In this document: piece by piece, positions 7,989 through 19,221 of the stretch
Layout of the letters: each line of letters starts with the position of its first letter
How positions within the stretch are numbered: the stretch's first letter is position 1
DNA from: Zavarzinella sp.
GTDB lineage: Bacteria > Planctomycetota > Planctomycetia > Gemmatales > Gemmataceae
Reading direction: 5' to 3'
DNA length: 64,000 bases
Assembly (NCBI GenBank): GCA_041399155.1
Contig: JAWKTI010000003.1
Span: forward strand, 434,001 to 498,000
The notes under the pieces: model-generated
Told to the model about the DNA's origin: nothing
Databases searched by the model: none
Seen by the model: only the letters and a program-made list of their open reading frames with translations
Position numbers and translations under genes: made by a program

Positions 7989-8497
7989 CTTTTGTTCACT
8001 CCAGGCTCACGAACAAACACTCGAACTTTGAATTTAAGAGTCGTTCGCAGAATTTTGGGCCAGGAAATATATAACTCGCCGAATGAGTCAGGCCATTTCC
8101 ATCCTAAATCCCGCATCACTTTTTGAACATAATTTGACTGCCAGGAGGCGAAATCCGTTTTCATGAAATGAGTAACCACTCGAAAATGATTCTTCTCCAT
8201 CCAAGATGCCATTCTACGAACGGTTCTCATCGTAGCACGCGTTTTGTCCCAGACCCATAGTTTCGTTGCGCCCACAGTTATTGCCCTTAACTGACGGTAG
8301 TAAAGGAACGAGTGGATGTCTTGCAATGATGGGATATCTGCCAAGTAAGGATTCTTCGACGGATGGCTGTGGAAAATACATTGCTTACCCATCGACATTC
8401 TTCCGGATGTTGCTCCTGCTTTGAAGTATCGTATCCGTGATTTGGTTAGGTAGCCGCAATATTCAAAGTTGCTAGCAGATGGTAGCAGGCGATACAC
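7985..8497 (-). CDS. JAMM/JAB-type metalloprotease-like protein
   Basis: A 170-residue protein whose first 65 residues carry the JAMM zinc-protease pattern. There is a Glu in FEYCGYL (E12), then FHSHP (His43, His45), then PSLQD (Ser57, Asp60). JAMM enzymes remove ubiquitin-like modifiers or cleave other isopeptide bonds. The loop between HSHP and SxxD is about four residues longer than in standard JAMM. No E1, E2 or ubiquitin-like gene is nearby. The start is taken as GTG 8497; the frame is open for about 13 more codons with no ATG. The C-terminal half (about 80-170) is unrecognised and rich in Trp and basic residues. It is the first gene of the operon. Confidence 0.65.
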   Translation of the reverse strand: MYRLLPSASNFEYCGYLTKSRIRYFKAGATSGRMSMGKQCIFHSHPSKNPYLADIPSLQDIHSFLYYRQLRAITVGATKLWVWDKTRATMRTVRRMASWMEKNHFRVVTHFMKTDFASWQSNYVQKVMRDLGWKWPDSFGELYISWPKILRTTLKFKVRVFVREPGVNKR

Positions 8498-8847
8498 ATT
8501 TTCTTCACTTTGACCTGGCTTAATGCGATTTGATTAAAAGTGTAAACAGAATTATATTTCACTGGATCCATTGGATATGGTGGTGATTGAAAATATTTGG
8601 CGGATTCCACAGTAACAATTTCTCACTCAAAGTTAGATTTCTTCCAATGTAGCATTCTAAGACGACAACAGTGGGTCATTGTCCAATAACGGGTATATTT
8701 TGTAAGTTGGTCATGACCATGGTGCACAAGAAATCCTACTTGATCAGTAAATTCACCAGTTAAAAAATTAGTTCATTCTAATGCTACATTAATTTTCGCT
8801 CGATTTCAGTGCATGCAAATTGCTGCAGATGATTCAGGTGATGGCTC
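8498..8847. other. Intergenic, AT-rich, probable promoter of the JAMM operon
   Basis: No gene is seen. The stretch lies between the stop of the 8848 gene and the start of the JAMM gene, both minus strand. It is AT-rich and presumably carries the operon promoter and the end of the upstream transcript. No T-tract hairpin was found. Confidence 0.45.
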
Positions 8848-9672
8848 TCAGATCGTATCTCCCGTCGGGGTTTCAGAACAAGATTCAAAGATCGTACCGT
8901 ACTTATTTTGCAAGGTCCGTTTTGGCCTACTGCTTAACTTCATATTCAAGTATTCGATGAGTTGGTCAATCACTATCCTTTCCGAGCGTGAGAACCATCG
9001 ACGTTGGCGTTGCATCAGCATAACGATTTCGAGATAGCTTAACTCCCCAATAAACGGCAACTTTGGCAAATCAGCGATTTGATCACTATGAGGTATGGCT
9101 GCACGAAGTTGATCGGGGTCACGATAACGAGCAACCAGTGGCTGACTTCCATCAGGAGTTACGACGAGCAGAATGAAGTCTCGTTTCTCCTGTTCGAACA
9201 GTTGTGGACGGCGAAAGTAACCACATTCGAGTAATCCTACGCGGGCATTTCGAGAAAGTTGGTCTGCAGCAAAGCCGTACTGGCCATGGTTGCGAGATGT
9301 CGTCGACGATAATTCACTGCAGTATTTCATTTCGATGTAAACAGTAGTTGGAGGATTCTCCCAGGTGATTACCACATCGACCTGCGTGCTTCCTTCATCC
9401 CATAGCAACAGTTCCCTTGGATAGGTCGGCTTGTTCATCCAAGGTTCTATCTTAAGATTGCGAAAGACCTGACGACCGAATGCTTGGGATCCCAGGGCAT
9501 GATTGAGAAGATCAGGAAGCCACCATCGGGGATTTAGTACTTTCAAGACTTGTATGAGTTGCCCCGTGATGACATCTTCGCTGGTGGGTCTTATGATCAG
9601 AGGACAGCGAAGCGTACCTTCACGAGCAGGTTGACACAGGCAGCCCCCTTTGCGATAAAGTTCTGTCAGCAT
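8848..9672 (-). CDS. Uncharacterised protein with PD-(D/E)XK nuclease-like core
   Basis: A 274-residue protein with an N-terminal Cys pair (GGCLCQ, then RCPL) and a nuclease-like core. Asp99 lies in STQVDVVITWE, followed after a strand by Glu114 and Lys116 in TVYIEMKYCSE, the Asp...Glu-x-Lys arrangement. An acidic residue in TSEDVITGQL near residue 32 could complete the site. The middle contains strand-helix elements such as RDFILLVVTPDG, as expected for the rest of this fold. Start ATG 9672 has GAGAA upstream. It lies between the DUF932 module and the JAMM operon. Likely a nuclease; target unknown. Confidence 0.65.
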   Translation of the reverse strand: MLTELYRKGGCLCQPAREGTLRCPLIIRPTSEDVITGQLIQVLKVLNPRWWLPDLLNHALGSQAFGRQVFRNLKIEPWMNKPTYPRELLLWDEGSTQVDVVITWENPPTTVYIEMKYCSELSSTTSRNHGQYGFAADQLSRNARVGLLECGYFRRPQLFEQEKRDFILLVVTPDGSQPLVARYRDPDQLRAAIPHSDQIADLPKLPFIGELSYLEIVMLMQRQRRWFSRSERIVIDQLIEYLNMKLSSRPKRTLQNKYGTIFESCSETPTGDTI

Positions 9673-9903
9673 TTGAAGTTCTCAATAGATTTTGAAACCT
9701 TTCTACTTTCACAGTTGATTCAACAATCGAAGGTAGGTCCAAACCTTCCTGAACACCGCCTTCTGATCCAGCGTGCCATACCCAAAGAGCAAGTCATCGA
9801 TTGGTTTATTTGGTCTCATCGTGTTTAATTGGCGGAATTCTACCGTCCGACCGTCAAGAATCTCTAGCTCATTTGAAATGATTTCTACTTGGAAAAATCA
9901 GTG

Positions 9904-10443
9904 TTAATGATGTCCGTTGGGAGTATTGTTACCTTGAGTTTCCTTTTTGAGTCGATCCAAAACGAGACCCGCTTCCGCTTTGGTAAGGTCATTAAGACCG
10001 CACTTTCTCCCGATGATTTTTGCAACCCGGCTTTCCAATTGTAAAGTAGTCAGCTTGAATCGCTTACCGATAGCGAGCAGAAACTGAACCTGCTTATCAG
10101 TAGCCAGCTCTTTGTTGCCGATGTTACTCGCCTGGGCTTGATCACCTTGAGATTTTTCGTGTGTTCCATTTCTCGGCAGGCAAGGATTCTCATTGCCAGA
10201 TATCTCATGGTTGGAAATGGGCCTGTTTTCATTCAGCCGACCTAGGGAATCGTTTCTTCGGTCTAATTCAATTTCTTGTGCCAGGGCTTCTTCAGCCAGG
10301 CTGAATAACTCCAATATCTTTTCGATGATCACTTCAGGCTCATGGACGAATACTGGGATTTCTCCATCAAGACTCACTGAATAGCCACTCGAATTGAAAT
10401 CTCGCGATATCTTACGACTGAGACCAACATTGGCTCGAAGCAT
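9904..10443 (-). CDS. Phage/plasmid-type accessory protein, linked to DUF932
   Basis: A 179-residue protein with a strong ribosome site (AAGGAGAG five bases before ATG 10443). The C-terminal 60 residues (ATDKQVQFLLAIGKRFKLT ... LTKAEAGLVLDRLKK) match a short helical module common at the C-termini of phage and plasmid recombination or replication accessory proteins, usually written as ATxKQ...LTxxEAxxLIxxL. The middle is low-complexity and Asn/Glu-rich. It lies 71 bp after the DUF932 gene in the same direction, so the two probably work together in the island's DNA metabolism. Exact function unknown. Confidence 0.65.
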   Translation of the reverse strand: MLRANVGLSRKISRDFNSSGYSVSLDGEIPVFVHEPEVIIEKILELFSLAEEALAQEIELDRRNDSLGRLNENRPISNHEISGNENPCLPRNGTHEKSQGDQAQASNIGNKELATDKQVQFLLAIGKRFKLTTLQLESRVAKIIGRKCGLNDLTKAEAGLVLDRLKKETQGNNTPNGHH

Positions 10444-10514
10444 GGTAGCTCTCCTTGAAGTTTGAAACGTGTATTTCTTAGTTACACATTATTCAATCAG
10501 GTTTCATAGTTGAC

Positions 10515-11501
10515 TTAATTTGCGAGAGACATGTTGAGTGCCAGGTTCCATGCCTTTTGTTTGAGGCGGGCACCATTGCCGAACCAGATGGAGTCCAAGC
10601 GTCGGCTTGCTCGTTCCATGTCATTCAAACCACGTCCTGGACGAACATGATCAACGAACTCAGTAACAGCATTATAAGCGACCCAAGATGAGTGCTTGAT
10701 CGAAGGTTCATCGTGACCGATTCCTTCCTCAAAAAGTCGATTAAGTTCTTGGCGGATATTCAACGCCCGGGTATTGTCTTTGCCATCTTCAGGATCGGGA
10801 TAGATTTCCTCAAAGTAGGCTGACAACTGAGACTGAGTAGGAAAATGGGAAGCCAATCGATTGATCCTCTGCTCGGCAATATCGTAAAATCTTGTAGCGA
10901 ATCCTAACACTTGTCGAGTTTCGCGAATCTTCGACTGAAGGTCTCCCTTGTGTAATATGCTGACTCCTTGACCCTGACTTCTACTTTCAGCGAGAGACAA
11001 GGTGTTTTGGCATACCACTCTGATTGGCGTGAAATAGACCCGAAGTGCAGCTGACCCATCGTGGGCGTTTGAAAGTAACAGATACTTTTCCACGATGTCG
11101 CTCGAGTTCTTAACCTCAATTTGACCGGGCAGCTTAGCAAGCATCCATATCTTTTCGCCGCGTCCCAAGGCTCCTGCGGTGTGATAGCGAAGTTCTCCTT
11201 CAGCAACAACGGAATCCAAAAACTCGAATGCCTGGAAGTTCTGGACAGGGACATAGCTGTTTCCTACGACACCGAGAACTTCATTCGTGTCCGACCGAAC
11301 AGTGGCTTTCCGAATCGAAACCTCAGTGCCGTCTTGTGTTTTGAGTGGCTTGCGTTCAACTCGATAGTCGAGGCCAGCAGCTGTGATTGCTTCACGGGCG
11401 GTTGCTGGTTGGTCGAGTTTAGTTCCTAGCCTGTGCCATGGTACGTCTCCCACGTACATCATTGAAGCTTTGCCGTTGGTCGTTGACAAGTTATGAGCCA
11501 T
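10515..11501 (-). CDS. DUF932 phage/plasmid-like protein
   Basis: A 328-residue DUF932 protein. The N-terminus MAHNLSTTNGKASMMYVGD followed by PWHRLGTKLDQPATAREAI is the family's hallmark start. VVGNSYVPVQNFQAFEFLDS and the NAHDGSAALRVYFTPIRVVCQNTL segment are further family blocks. These proteins are widespread on phages, plasmids and islands. Their biochemical role is not established, though neighbours are often recombination or replication genes. The ribosome site AAGGAG lies eight bases before the ATG. Length is normal for the family. Confidence 0.92.
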   Translation of the reverse strand: MAHNLSTTNGKASMMYVGDVPWHRLGTKLDQPATAREAITAAGLDYRVERKPLKTQDGTEVSIRKATVRSDTNEVLGVVGNSYVPVQNFQAFEFLDSVVAEGELRYHTAGALGRGEKIWMLAKLPGQIEVKNSSDIVEKYLLLSNAHDGSAALRVYFTPIRVVCQNTLSLAESRSQGQGVSILHKGDLQSKIRETRQVLGFATRFYDIAEQRINRLASHFPTQSQLSAYFEEIYPDPEDGKDNTRALNIRQELNRLFEEGIGHDEPSIKHSSWVAYNAVTEFVDHVRPGRGLNDMERASRRLDSIWFGNGARLKQKAWNLALNMSLAN

Positions 11502-11679
11502 TTTGATGCTCCTTGGATTATGTGCATGTGCTTTCTAACACTATTACCCGCAGGAAGCGACAAAGTCCGTTCCAAACATGAGATACCGACTTTGTCCCCA
11601 GATACGTCCCTTGAAGGAACAGATTCAGATACACTTGATTTGCAGTATCGATCAAACTCGTCAATCAGTTGTCTTCGAG
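11502..11679. other. Gap with a possible frame-shifted continuation of the 11680 gene
   Basis: On the minus strand a second frame carries a protein-like run (VESLLTRRQLIDEFDRYC) directly after the 11680-12051 frame closes. This could mean that gene was longer and has suffered a frameshift. Otherwise no feature is seen except the strong ribosome site of the DUF932 gene at the right-hand end. Confidence 0.3.
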
Positions 11680-12051
11680 TTAACAGCGACTCGACGTTGA
11701 TTGCTTCAATACCTTTTTCGTTGCTCTTCGTGCAATATGTTTCATGGTGACTCCCCATCTCGGACCACGAACATTGGAACCTTGTCCATTGATCTGTTTG
11801 TTGCAATTGTCTCGGAACATTTCAAGGCATTGATCCACATCATTGGGTAATGAAAGATCGTGATCATCTCTACGATGTGCATTTGGCTGGTCGATGTCGA
11901 GCAGTCGCTGGAACCACTTTATTACTTGATGCTTGCGGATCTCTTGCAATCCAGGGTCATTCGGATTGAAAACATCGGGATGGCAAAAACCGTTGACAGA
12001 AGTGACAAAAGTAGGATTTTGATAAATTTCACGATTCGACAGCTTGTGCAA
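11680..12051 (-). CDS. Hypothetical protein overlapping the end of the restriction gene
   Basis: A 123-codon frame starting 23 bases inside the 3' end of the restriction helicase gene. The translation (NPTFVTSVNGFCHPDVF ... HQVIKWFQRLLDIDQPN) looks protein-like, but no family is recognised. The tail is basic. Its overlap suggests co-translation with the restriction operon. It may be a truncated or frame-shifted relic, since a plausible continuation exists in another frame at about 11500-11700. Confidence 0.4.
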   Translation of the reverse strand: MHKLSNREIYQNPTFVTSVNGFCHPDVFNPNDPGLQEIRKHQVIKWFQRLLDIDQPNAHRRDDHDLSLPNDVDQCLEMFRDNCNKQINGQGSNVRGPRWGVTMKHIARRATKKVLKQSTSSRC

Positions 12052-15000
12052 GAATCGAATTCAGCATCGATTCAATGTAAGTGCCTTTGTCCTCAATTTG
12101 AAACAAAACGTTTGCTTTTTCCAAATTCTCTTTGGTCAATTCATCTCGCCACCATTCAACCTGGGTAAAAGGTGTGCTAGAAATGATGAAGGAATTCAGA
12201 GTTATGTTTGGATTCCCCAATCGACCTTCCAATTCTTTGATGGTGCGGTAGAATCGGATTTTCGGGTCTTGTGGGCCCTCTAAGTTCCGCAACCCCTTTG
12301 GGTCAACAAATGTAATGTATTGGTGGTCATCGATCAATAACCAAAGAATAAAATCCGGGTAGAAGTTGCCTGCTTCGAAAAAGCCAATCCCGCGTCCACG
12401 ACTCATATTCCTCAACAGGTACAATTCCCGATTCGCGGAATGATTCTGGAAATACTCTCTCAGGTCTTCCACGAAATCTTTTTCCCCCTTATTCAGAGAA
12501 ACCGGTGTAACGCTGATATGGTCGCTTTTCACATGCAGAAGGGGCTGGTACAGGTGTTGTCCAAATGACATCGCAATACAGCTTGAGAAATTCCAGTCCT
12601 TCAGAATGCCCCGATCAATGTCCTCTTTGATGTTCTGTAACTGCTCGACGATATGTTCCTGATCTTCATTGATCATCAGTCGATACTCTTCGAGAAAATT
12701 TGGGTCGTTCTCTTTTAGTGTGTGGTATTCATAAAAATCGGATTCCCATTCCTGCTTGCAATATTTGTAGTATCGATCGATATATTTCTTAAGCAGTATT
12801 GTGGCGATTTCTTCCCATTCGCGAACTCGATGAAACTGGTTCAGTCTCAATTCATCGGCAGGAATGTAAAGTGTGTACCAATCTGGATTGCTTAACAATG
12901 GTACAATCATATCTTTGGGAAGATTGAAGTTGTACCATGATCTCTCGTTCTTAAAATGCTGTAATTCAAACCAGATTTTATCGATATTCATAAAGGCTAG
13001 ATGCTGATCGGTTAGTTTGCCAACATTCTTCTGTACTCGATCATCCATCCGCCGTAAGCCTTTACTTTGTTGCGACTGAATGCGGGGATACCAATTTAAT
13101 GAAACAGGGTGCCGTCGAATTCTCTCTGGTGGGGAAGCAAGGGTTGGTTTGTTACCATCTCGTTTAAAATCTTTACCTTCCTGAATGCGAACTACTTTCA
13201 GCTTCTTGCCGTGGAGATTTTTGACAACCGGCAACACGAATTCGATCTGTTCCTGATTACCTGGCAGCCCTTCATCAGCCAGATACTCCTGAAACTGTTT
13301 CATGTAGTCTGCACGGATGCCGAAAATATTCAGTGTCTCCAGAAGTGACACGTAGGGAGGGCGATCAACACCGATCAGTTGACCACTACGCTTCAGGGAC
13401 ATGGAATGTCCTTTCAATCGAACCCCACGGCCGAATAGCTGAATAATTTCCGAACCTTCTGTTTTCCCAATATTCATCAAGCCCATCGTGCTGACTCGCC
13501 AACTGTTCCAGCCTTCGGTGAACTTCTTCGAACCGATCAAAATATTTACAGTCGATTCCGATTCGTTTAATCCCTGGAATAACGACCCAGAAAACTCTTT
13601 CTCAAGCACAACTAAGGAGTCAGGTTGTTCTTCACAAAGCTTACATAAAGTTGTTGCATCACCCACATAGATCAATCCGAAAGGCTCATTTTCGCCCACT
13701 CGCAGAGCAATTTCTCCGTCACTTCCTTTCAGATGCTCAACATGCAAGGCAGCCTGTACGGATGAATTGAACACTACCTGCAGGATGTCATCAAACAATT
13801 CTTCAGGGTTCAGTTCCAGTTTAACAAGATACGGGAATGCGGTCGCAAAAATCTCACTGCCACGCTGATCCAACAGACCCGGTTTGCCGCTCATCAGACG
13901 CTTCAGCAGTGCAATTGATTCGTGCTTGCTCTTAATGAATTCCGACAGGATTAGCAGGATGTCAACAACGTCTGAGACTTTTCTTTTGCTCTCAGTGCGT
14001 ACTGCATTCACACTACCCCCCACGAATATCCAGAGGGGATTTTCCAGCAGGAATGGCCGAAAAGCGGCTCGATTATCATGAAAAAGTTTCTTCTGCTGGT
14101 AATATGCCAACAAACATGCGGTCAAGTACAGTCGACGACGTTCGTCATTGGAATCATCTGCCAGGTTCAGGATGCGGTAGTCCTTCCCGAAGCCGTCCCG
14201 GTAGAAATACTTGTACGAGTAGTCGAACAGGATGTTCTTGGCATAGATGGCTTCAAGGCCAACTTTTCCTTTCATCGCCTGTCCGAACGTGGCGGAATAC
14301 TCGAAGGAGAAACCATTTTCACAGAGCCGATTGCGGGCGTTCATCCATGCCCCTTCGACGCTCGCACTGGCTCCGCGGTGTCCTTCATCAACCAGTACCA
14401 GGTTATTACCCTCGAATGCGTCAATGGCAACAGTCTTTTCTCCCATTTCCTCTTTCAATTTGGTGACTTCGATGATTTCAACCGATCTGCCTGCGAACAA
14501 TCCTTTCGAGGTCTTACTAAAACGCACTGCAAAAATACCGGAGAAGGTCAATTCAATCCGATGTTGTTCCGATAAGCCCTCGTTGGGCGTCAGCAGAATG
14601 ATCCGGTTCAGGCCCTTCTCTTTGTCGTGCAGCTTCAAGTAGTGCTGGTACTGAAGGATGTTGACGTGCATCAGCAGCGTCTTGCCGCTGCCCGTGGCGT
14701 TCCAGAAGGCCAGCTTCCGCAGGTCGTCCGGCTCGTAGGCAGGTAGCTGTTCCTTTGCGGTTTTTCCTTCATTAAACTTGGCGACGTGCTGGTTCAGGTC
14801 GGCCAGCAGCTTATCGGGGTCACGGAAAAAACGGTCGAGGTATACCTCGGTAAAGAGCAGCGAGAGGTATTGGAAATACTTCCACTTCAGTGGCTCGGCT
14901 CGCTTCTCACTGAGCGCCAGTGTGTGCTTGACGATGTTCTGGTCATAGCCGAGCAACGTGTCGCCCGGAAACTCCTCGTACTCCCAAAGCAGCCTCATCT

Positions 15001-15181
15001 GGTGCAGGAACTTGTGAACGTTGTTCTCGTCCAGTCCTTCCAATTCCAGTGTCTTCAGGTTCTCGGCCAGCTTGTCGAAGCTGCTCACCTCGAAGAGTGA
15101 CAGCATCCACTGGTTCAAGATGAGTTTCTCGTCAAACCTAAGCGGTGGATTTGCGACTTTTGTTATGCGTTTCTTTGCCAT
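12029..15181 (-). CDS. Type III restriction subunit Res: helicase-nuclease
   Basis: A 1050-residue SF2 helicase with C-terminal nuclease, the restriction partner of the adjacent methyltransferase. Motif I is NATGSGKTLL near residue 170, motif II LVDEGHRGA (DEGH rather than DEAH), and motif VI QLFGRGVRLKGH. Near residues 940-965 the PD-(D/E)XK core appears as NFYPDFILW then YITFVDPKGL, with Asp replacing the usual Glu of ExK. In type III systems the complex translocates or slides after finding an unmethylated site and cuts DNA. The ATG at 15181 is chosen over TTG 15187 because AGGATAATTGAAA precedes it. Mod ends 11 bp upstream, so the two are coupled. Confidence 0.9.
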   Translation of the reverse strand: MAKKRITKVANPPLRFDEKLILNQWMLSLFEVSSFDKLAENLKTLELEGLDENNVHKFLHQMRLLWEYEEFPGDTLLGYDQNIVKHTLALSEKRAEPLKWKYFQYLSLLFTEVYLDRFFRDPDKLLADLNQHVAKFNEGKTAKEQLPAYEPDDLRKLAFWNATGSGKTLLMHVNILQYQHYLKLHDKEKGLNRIILLTPNEGLSEQHRIELTFSGIFAVRFSKTSKGLFAGRSVEIIEVTKLKEEMGEKTVAIDAFEGNNLVLVDEGHRGASASVEGAWMNARNRLCENGFSFEYSATFGQAMKGKVGLEAIYAKNILFDYSYKYFYRDGFGKDYRILNLADDSNDERRRLYLTACLLAYYQQKKLFHDNRAAFRPFLLENPLWIFVGGSVNAVRTESKRKVSDVVDILLILSEFIKSKHESIALLKRLMSGKPGLLDQRGSEIFATAFPYLVKLELNPEELFDDILQVVFNSSVQAALHVEHLKGSDGEIALRVGENEPFGLIYVGDATTLCKLCEEQPDSLVVLEKEFSGSLFQGLNESESTVNILIGSKKFTEGWNSWRVSTMGLMNIGKTEGSEIIQLFGRGVRLKGHSMSLKRSGQLIGVDRPPYVSLLETLNIFGIRADYMKQFQEYLADEGLPGNQEQIEFVLPVVKNLHGKKLKVVRIQEGKDFKRDGNKPTLASPPERIRRHPVSLNWYPRIQSQQSKGLRRMDDRVQKNVGKLTDQHLAFMNIDKIWFELQHFKNERSWYNFNLPKDMIVPLLSNPDWYTLYIPADELRLNQFHRVREWEEIATILLKKYIDRYYKYCKQEWESDFYEYHTLKENDPNFLEEYRLMINEDQEHIVEQLQNIKEDIDRGILKDWNFSSCIAMSFGQHLYQPLLHVKSDHISVTPVSLNKGEKDFVEDLREYFQNHSANRELYLLRNMSRGRGIGFFEAGNFYPDFILWLLIDDHQYITFVDPKGLRNLEGPQDPKIRFYRTIKELEGRLGNPNITLNSFIISSTPFTQVEWWRDELTKENLEKANVLFQIEDKGTYIESMLNSILAQAVES

Positions 15182-15192
15182 TTTCAATTATC

Positions 15193-18210
<3,018 letters not shown>

Positions 18211-18217
18211 CGATGGA

Positions 18218-19171
18218 CTATCCTTTCATTCTGTTCTTATCGTTTTGAAGAAGTATCGCGTATTCTGGTGCTATTTTGATACAGTATCGCCGCATTTTTT
18301 CGAGTGAACTCGCTTCAAGTTGACGAACTCTCTCTCTAGTGATTCCTAGACGCTCTCCTACGGCTTTTAGTGATTTCGGTTTTCCTTTGCCAAGTCCGAA
18401 TCGTTGGATGATCACGAATCGGTTTCTTGGCTTCAAGCACTTCAATAACTTGCTAATCACTGTTCTCAATTCTCGATATTCATGATCGCGGATCGGTTTT
18501 CGGTCAGGAAGATCGTTCGGTCTAAAGGAATGAATGGGTGTTGCAGAAGAAAGATGATAAATCGCATCAAGTCTAAGAAACAGACTTTCATTGAACTCTT
18601 TGACGAGATCGTTCCAGGCATTAGTATCGCATCTACGGATATGGTCATCCAGTTCGAGGAAAAACTCGAGATAATTTTGATAGAGATGTGCAGGGATTGG
18701 CACGGGAAATCGATGCCCGATTAAAAATCGTTGGATATACTGATAAATCCAATACCAAACGTAGGTACTGAACGAATTCAACTTTTCGATTTTGAAACGT
18801 TCAATCCCACGTAAAATCCCCAAAATACCCTCTTGGATCGCATCTGAAATCAGTTCTTCAGGACAATGAAAATTGTTCAGTACAGTCAACACCATTCGAG
18901 TGTGCTGAGTCCAAACCAGATTTCTAGCCTGAATATCCCCCATCTGGGCTTGTTCAATTAGTCGACATTCCTTCAGATATCCTAGTTCTGGCATTTTTTT
19001 GTAACACACATAATCATCTGGATTTCTCGTTGCCCAATGGTTGCGTTTTCGTTTTCTCGAAAAACGACGTCGTTTTTCTGGAATCGTATGCTGGGAAGTA
19101 AATGTGCTCGGAGTTGAAGGTTCTGTCACGTAGGTCGATAATGGTTCGTTGGGCTGCACGTTTGTTCTCAC
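18218..19171 (-). CDS. Sigma-70-family factor inside the restriction operon
   Basis: A 317-residue RNA polymerase sigma-like protein. Region 2 is clear: DAIQEGILGILRGIERF then SFSTYVWYWIYQYIQRFLIG, the core-binding and -10-melting helices. Region 4 near residues 250-300 reads RNRFVIIQRFGLGKGKPKSL then ERLGITRERVRQLEASSLEKM, the -35-binding HTH. The segment between them is short and unusual and no region 1.1 is present. The N-terminal 60 residues are basic (KRRRFSRKRKRNH). The start is GTG 19171, 50 bp after the SNF2 gene. The end lies 7 bp from Mod and contains Mod's ribosome site, so it is part of the same operon. It may drive island or operon promoters. Confidence 0.9.
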   Translation of the reverse strand: MRTNVQPNEPLSTYVTEPSTPSTFTSQHTIPEKRRRFSRKRKRNHWATRNPDDYVCYKKMPELGYLKECRLIEQAQMGDIQARNLVWTQHTRMVLTVLNNFHCPEELISDAIQEGILGILRGIERFKIEKLNSFSTYVWYWIYQYIQRFLIGHRFPVPIPAHLYQNYLEFFLELDDHIRRCDTNAWNDLVKEFNESLFLRLDAIYHLSSATPIHSFRPNDLPDRKPIRDHEYRELRTVISKLLKCLKPRNRFVIIQRFGLGKGKPKSLKAVGERLGITRERVRQLEASSLEKMRRYCIKIAPEYAILLQNDKNRMKG

Positions 19172-19221
19172 GAATTTTTTTTGAATTTACTCCAATTTCG
19201 ATTCATCTGCAATGTCCGTAG

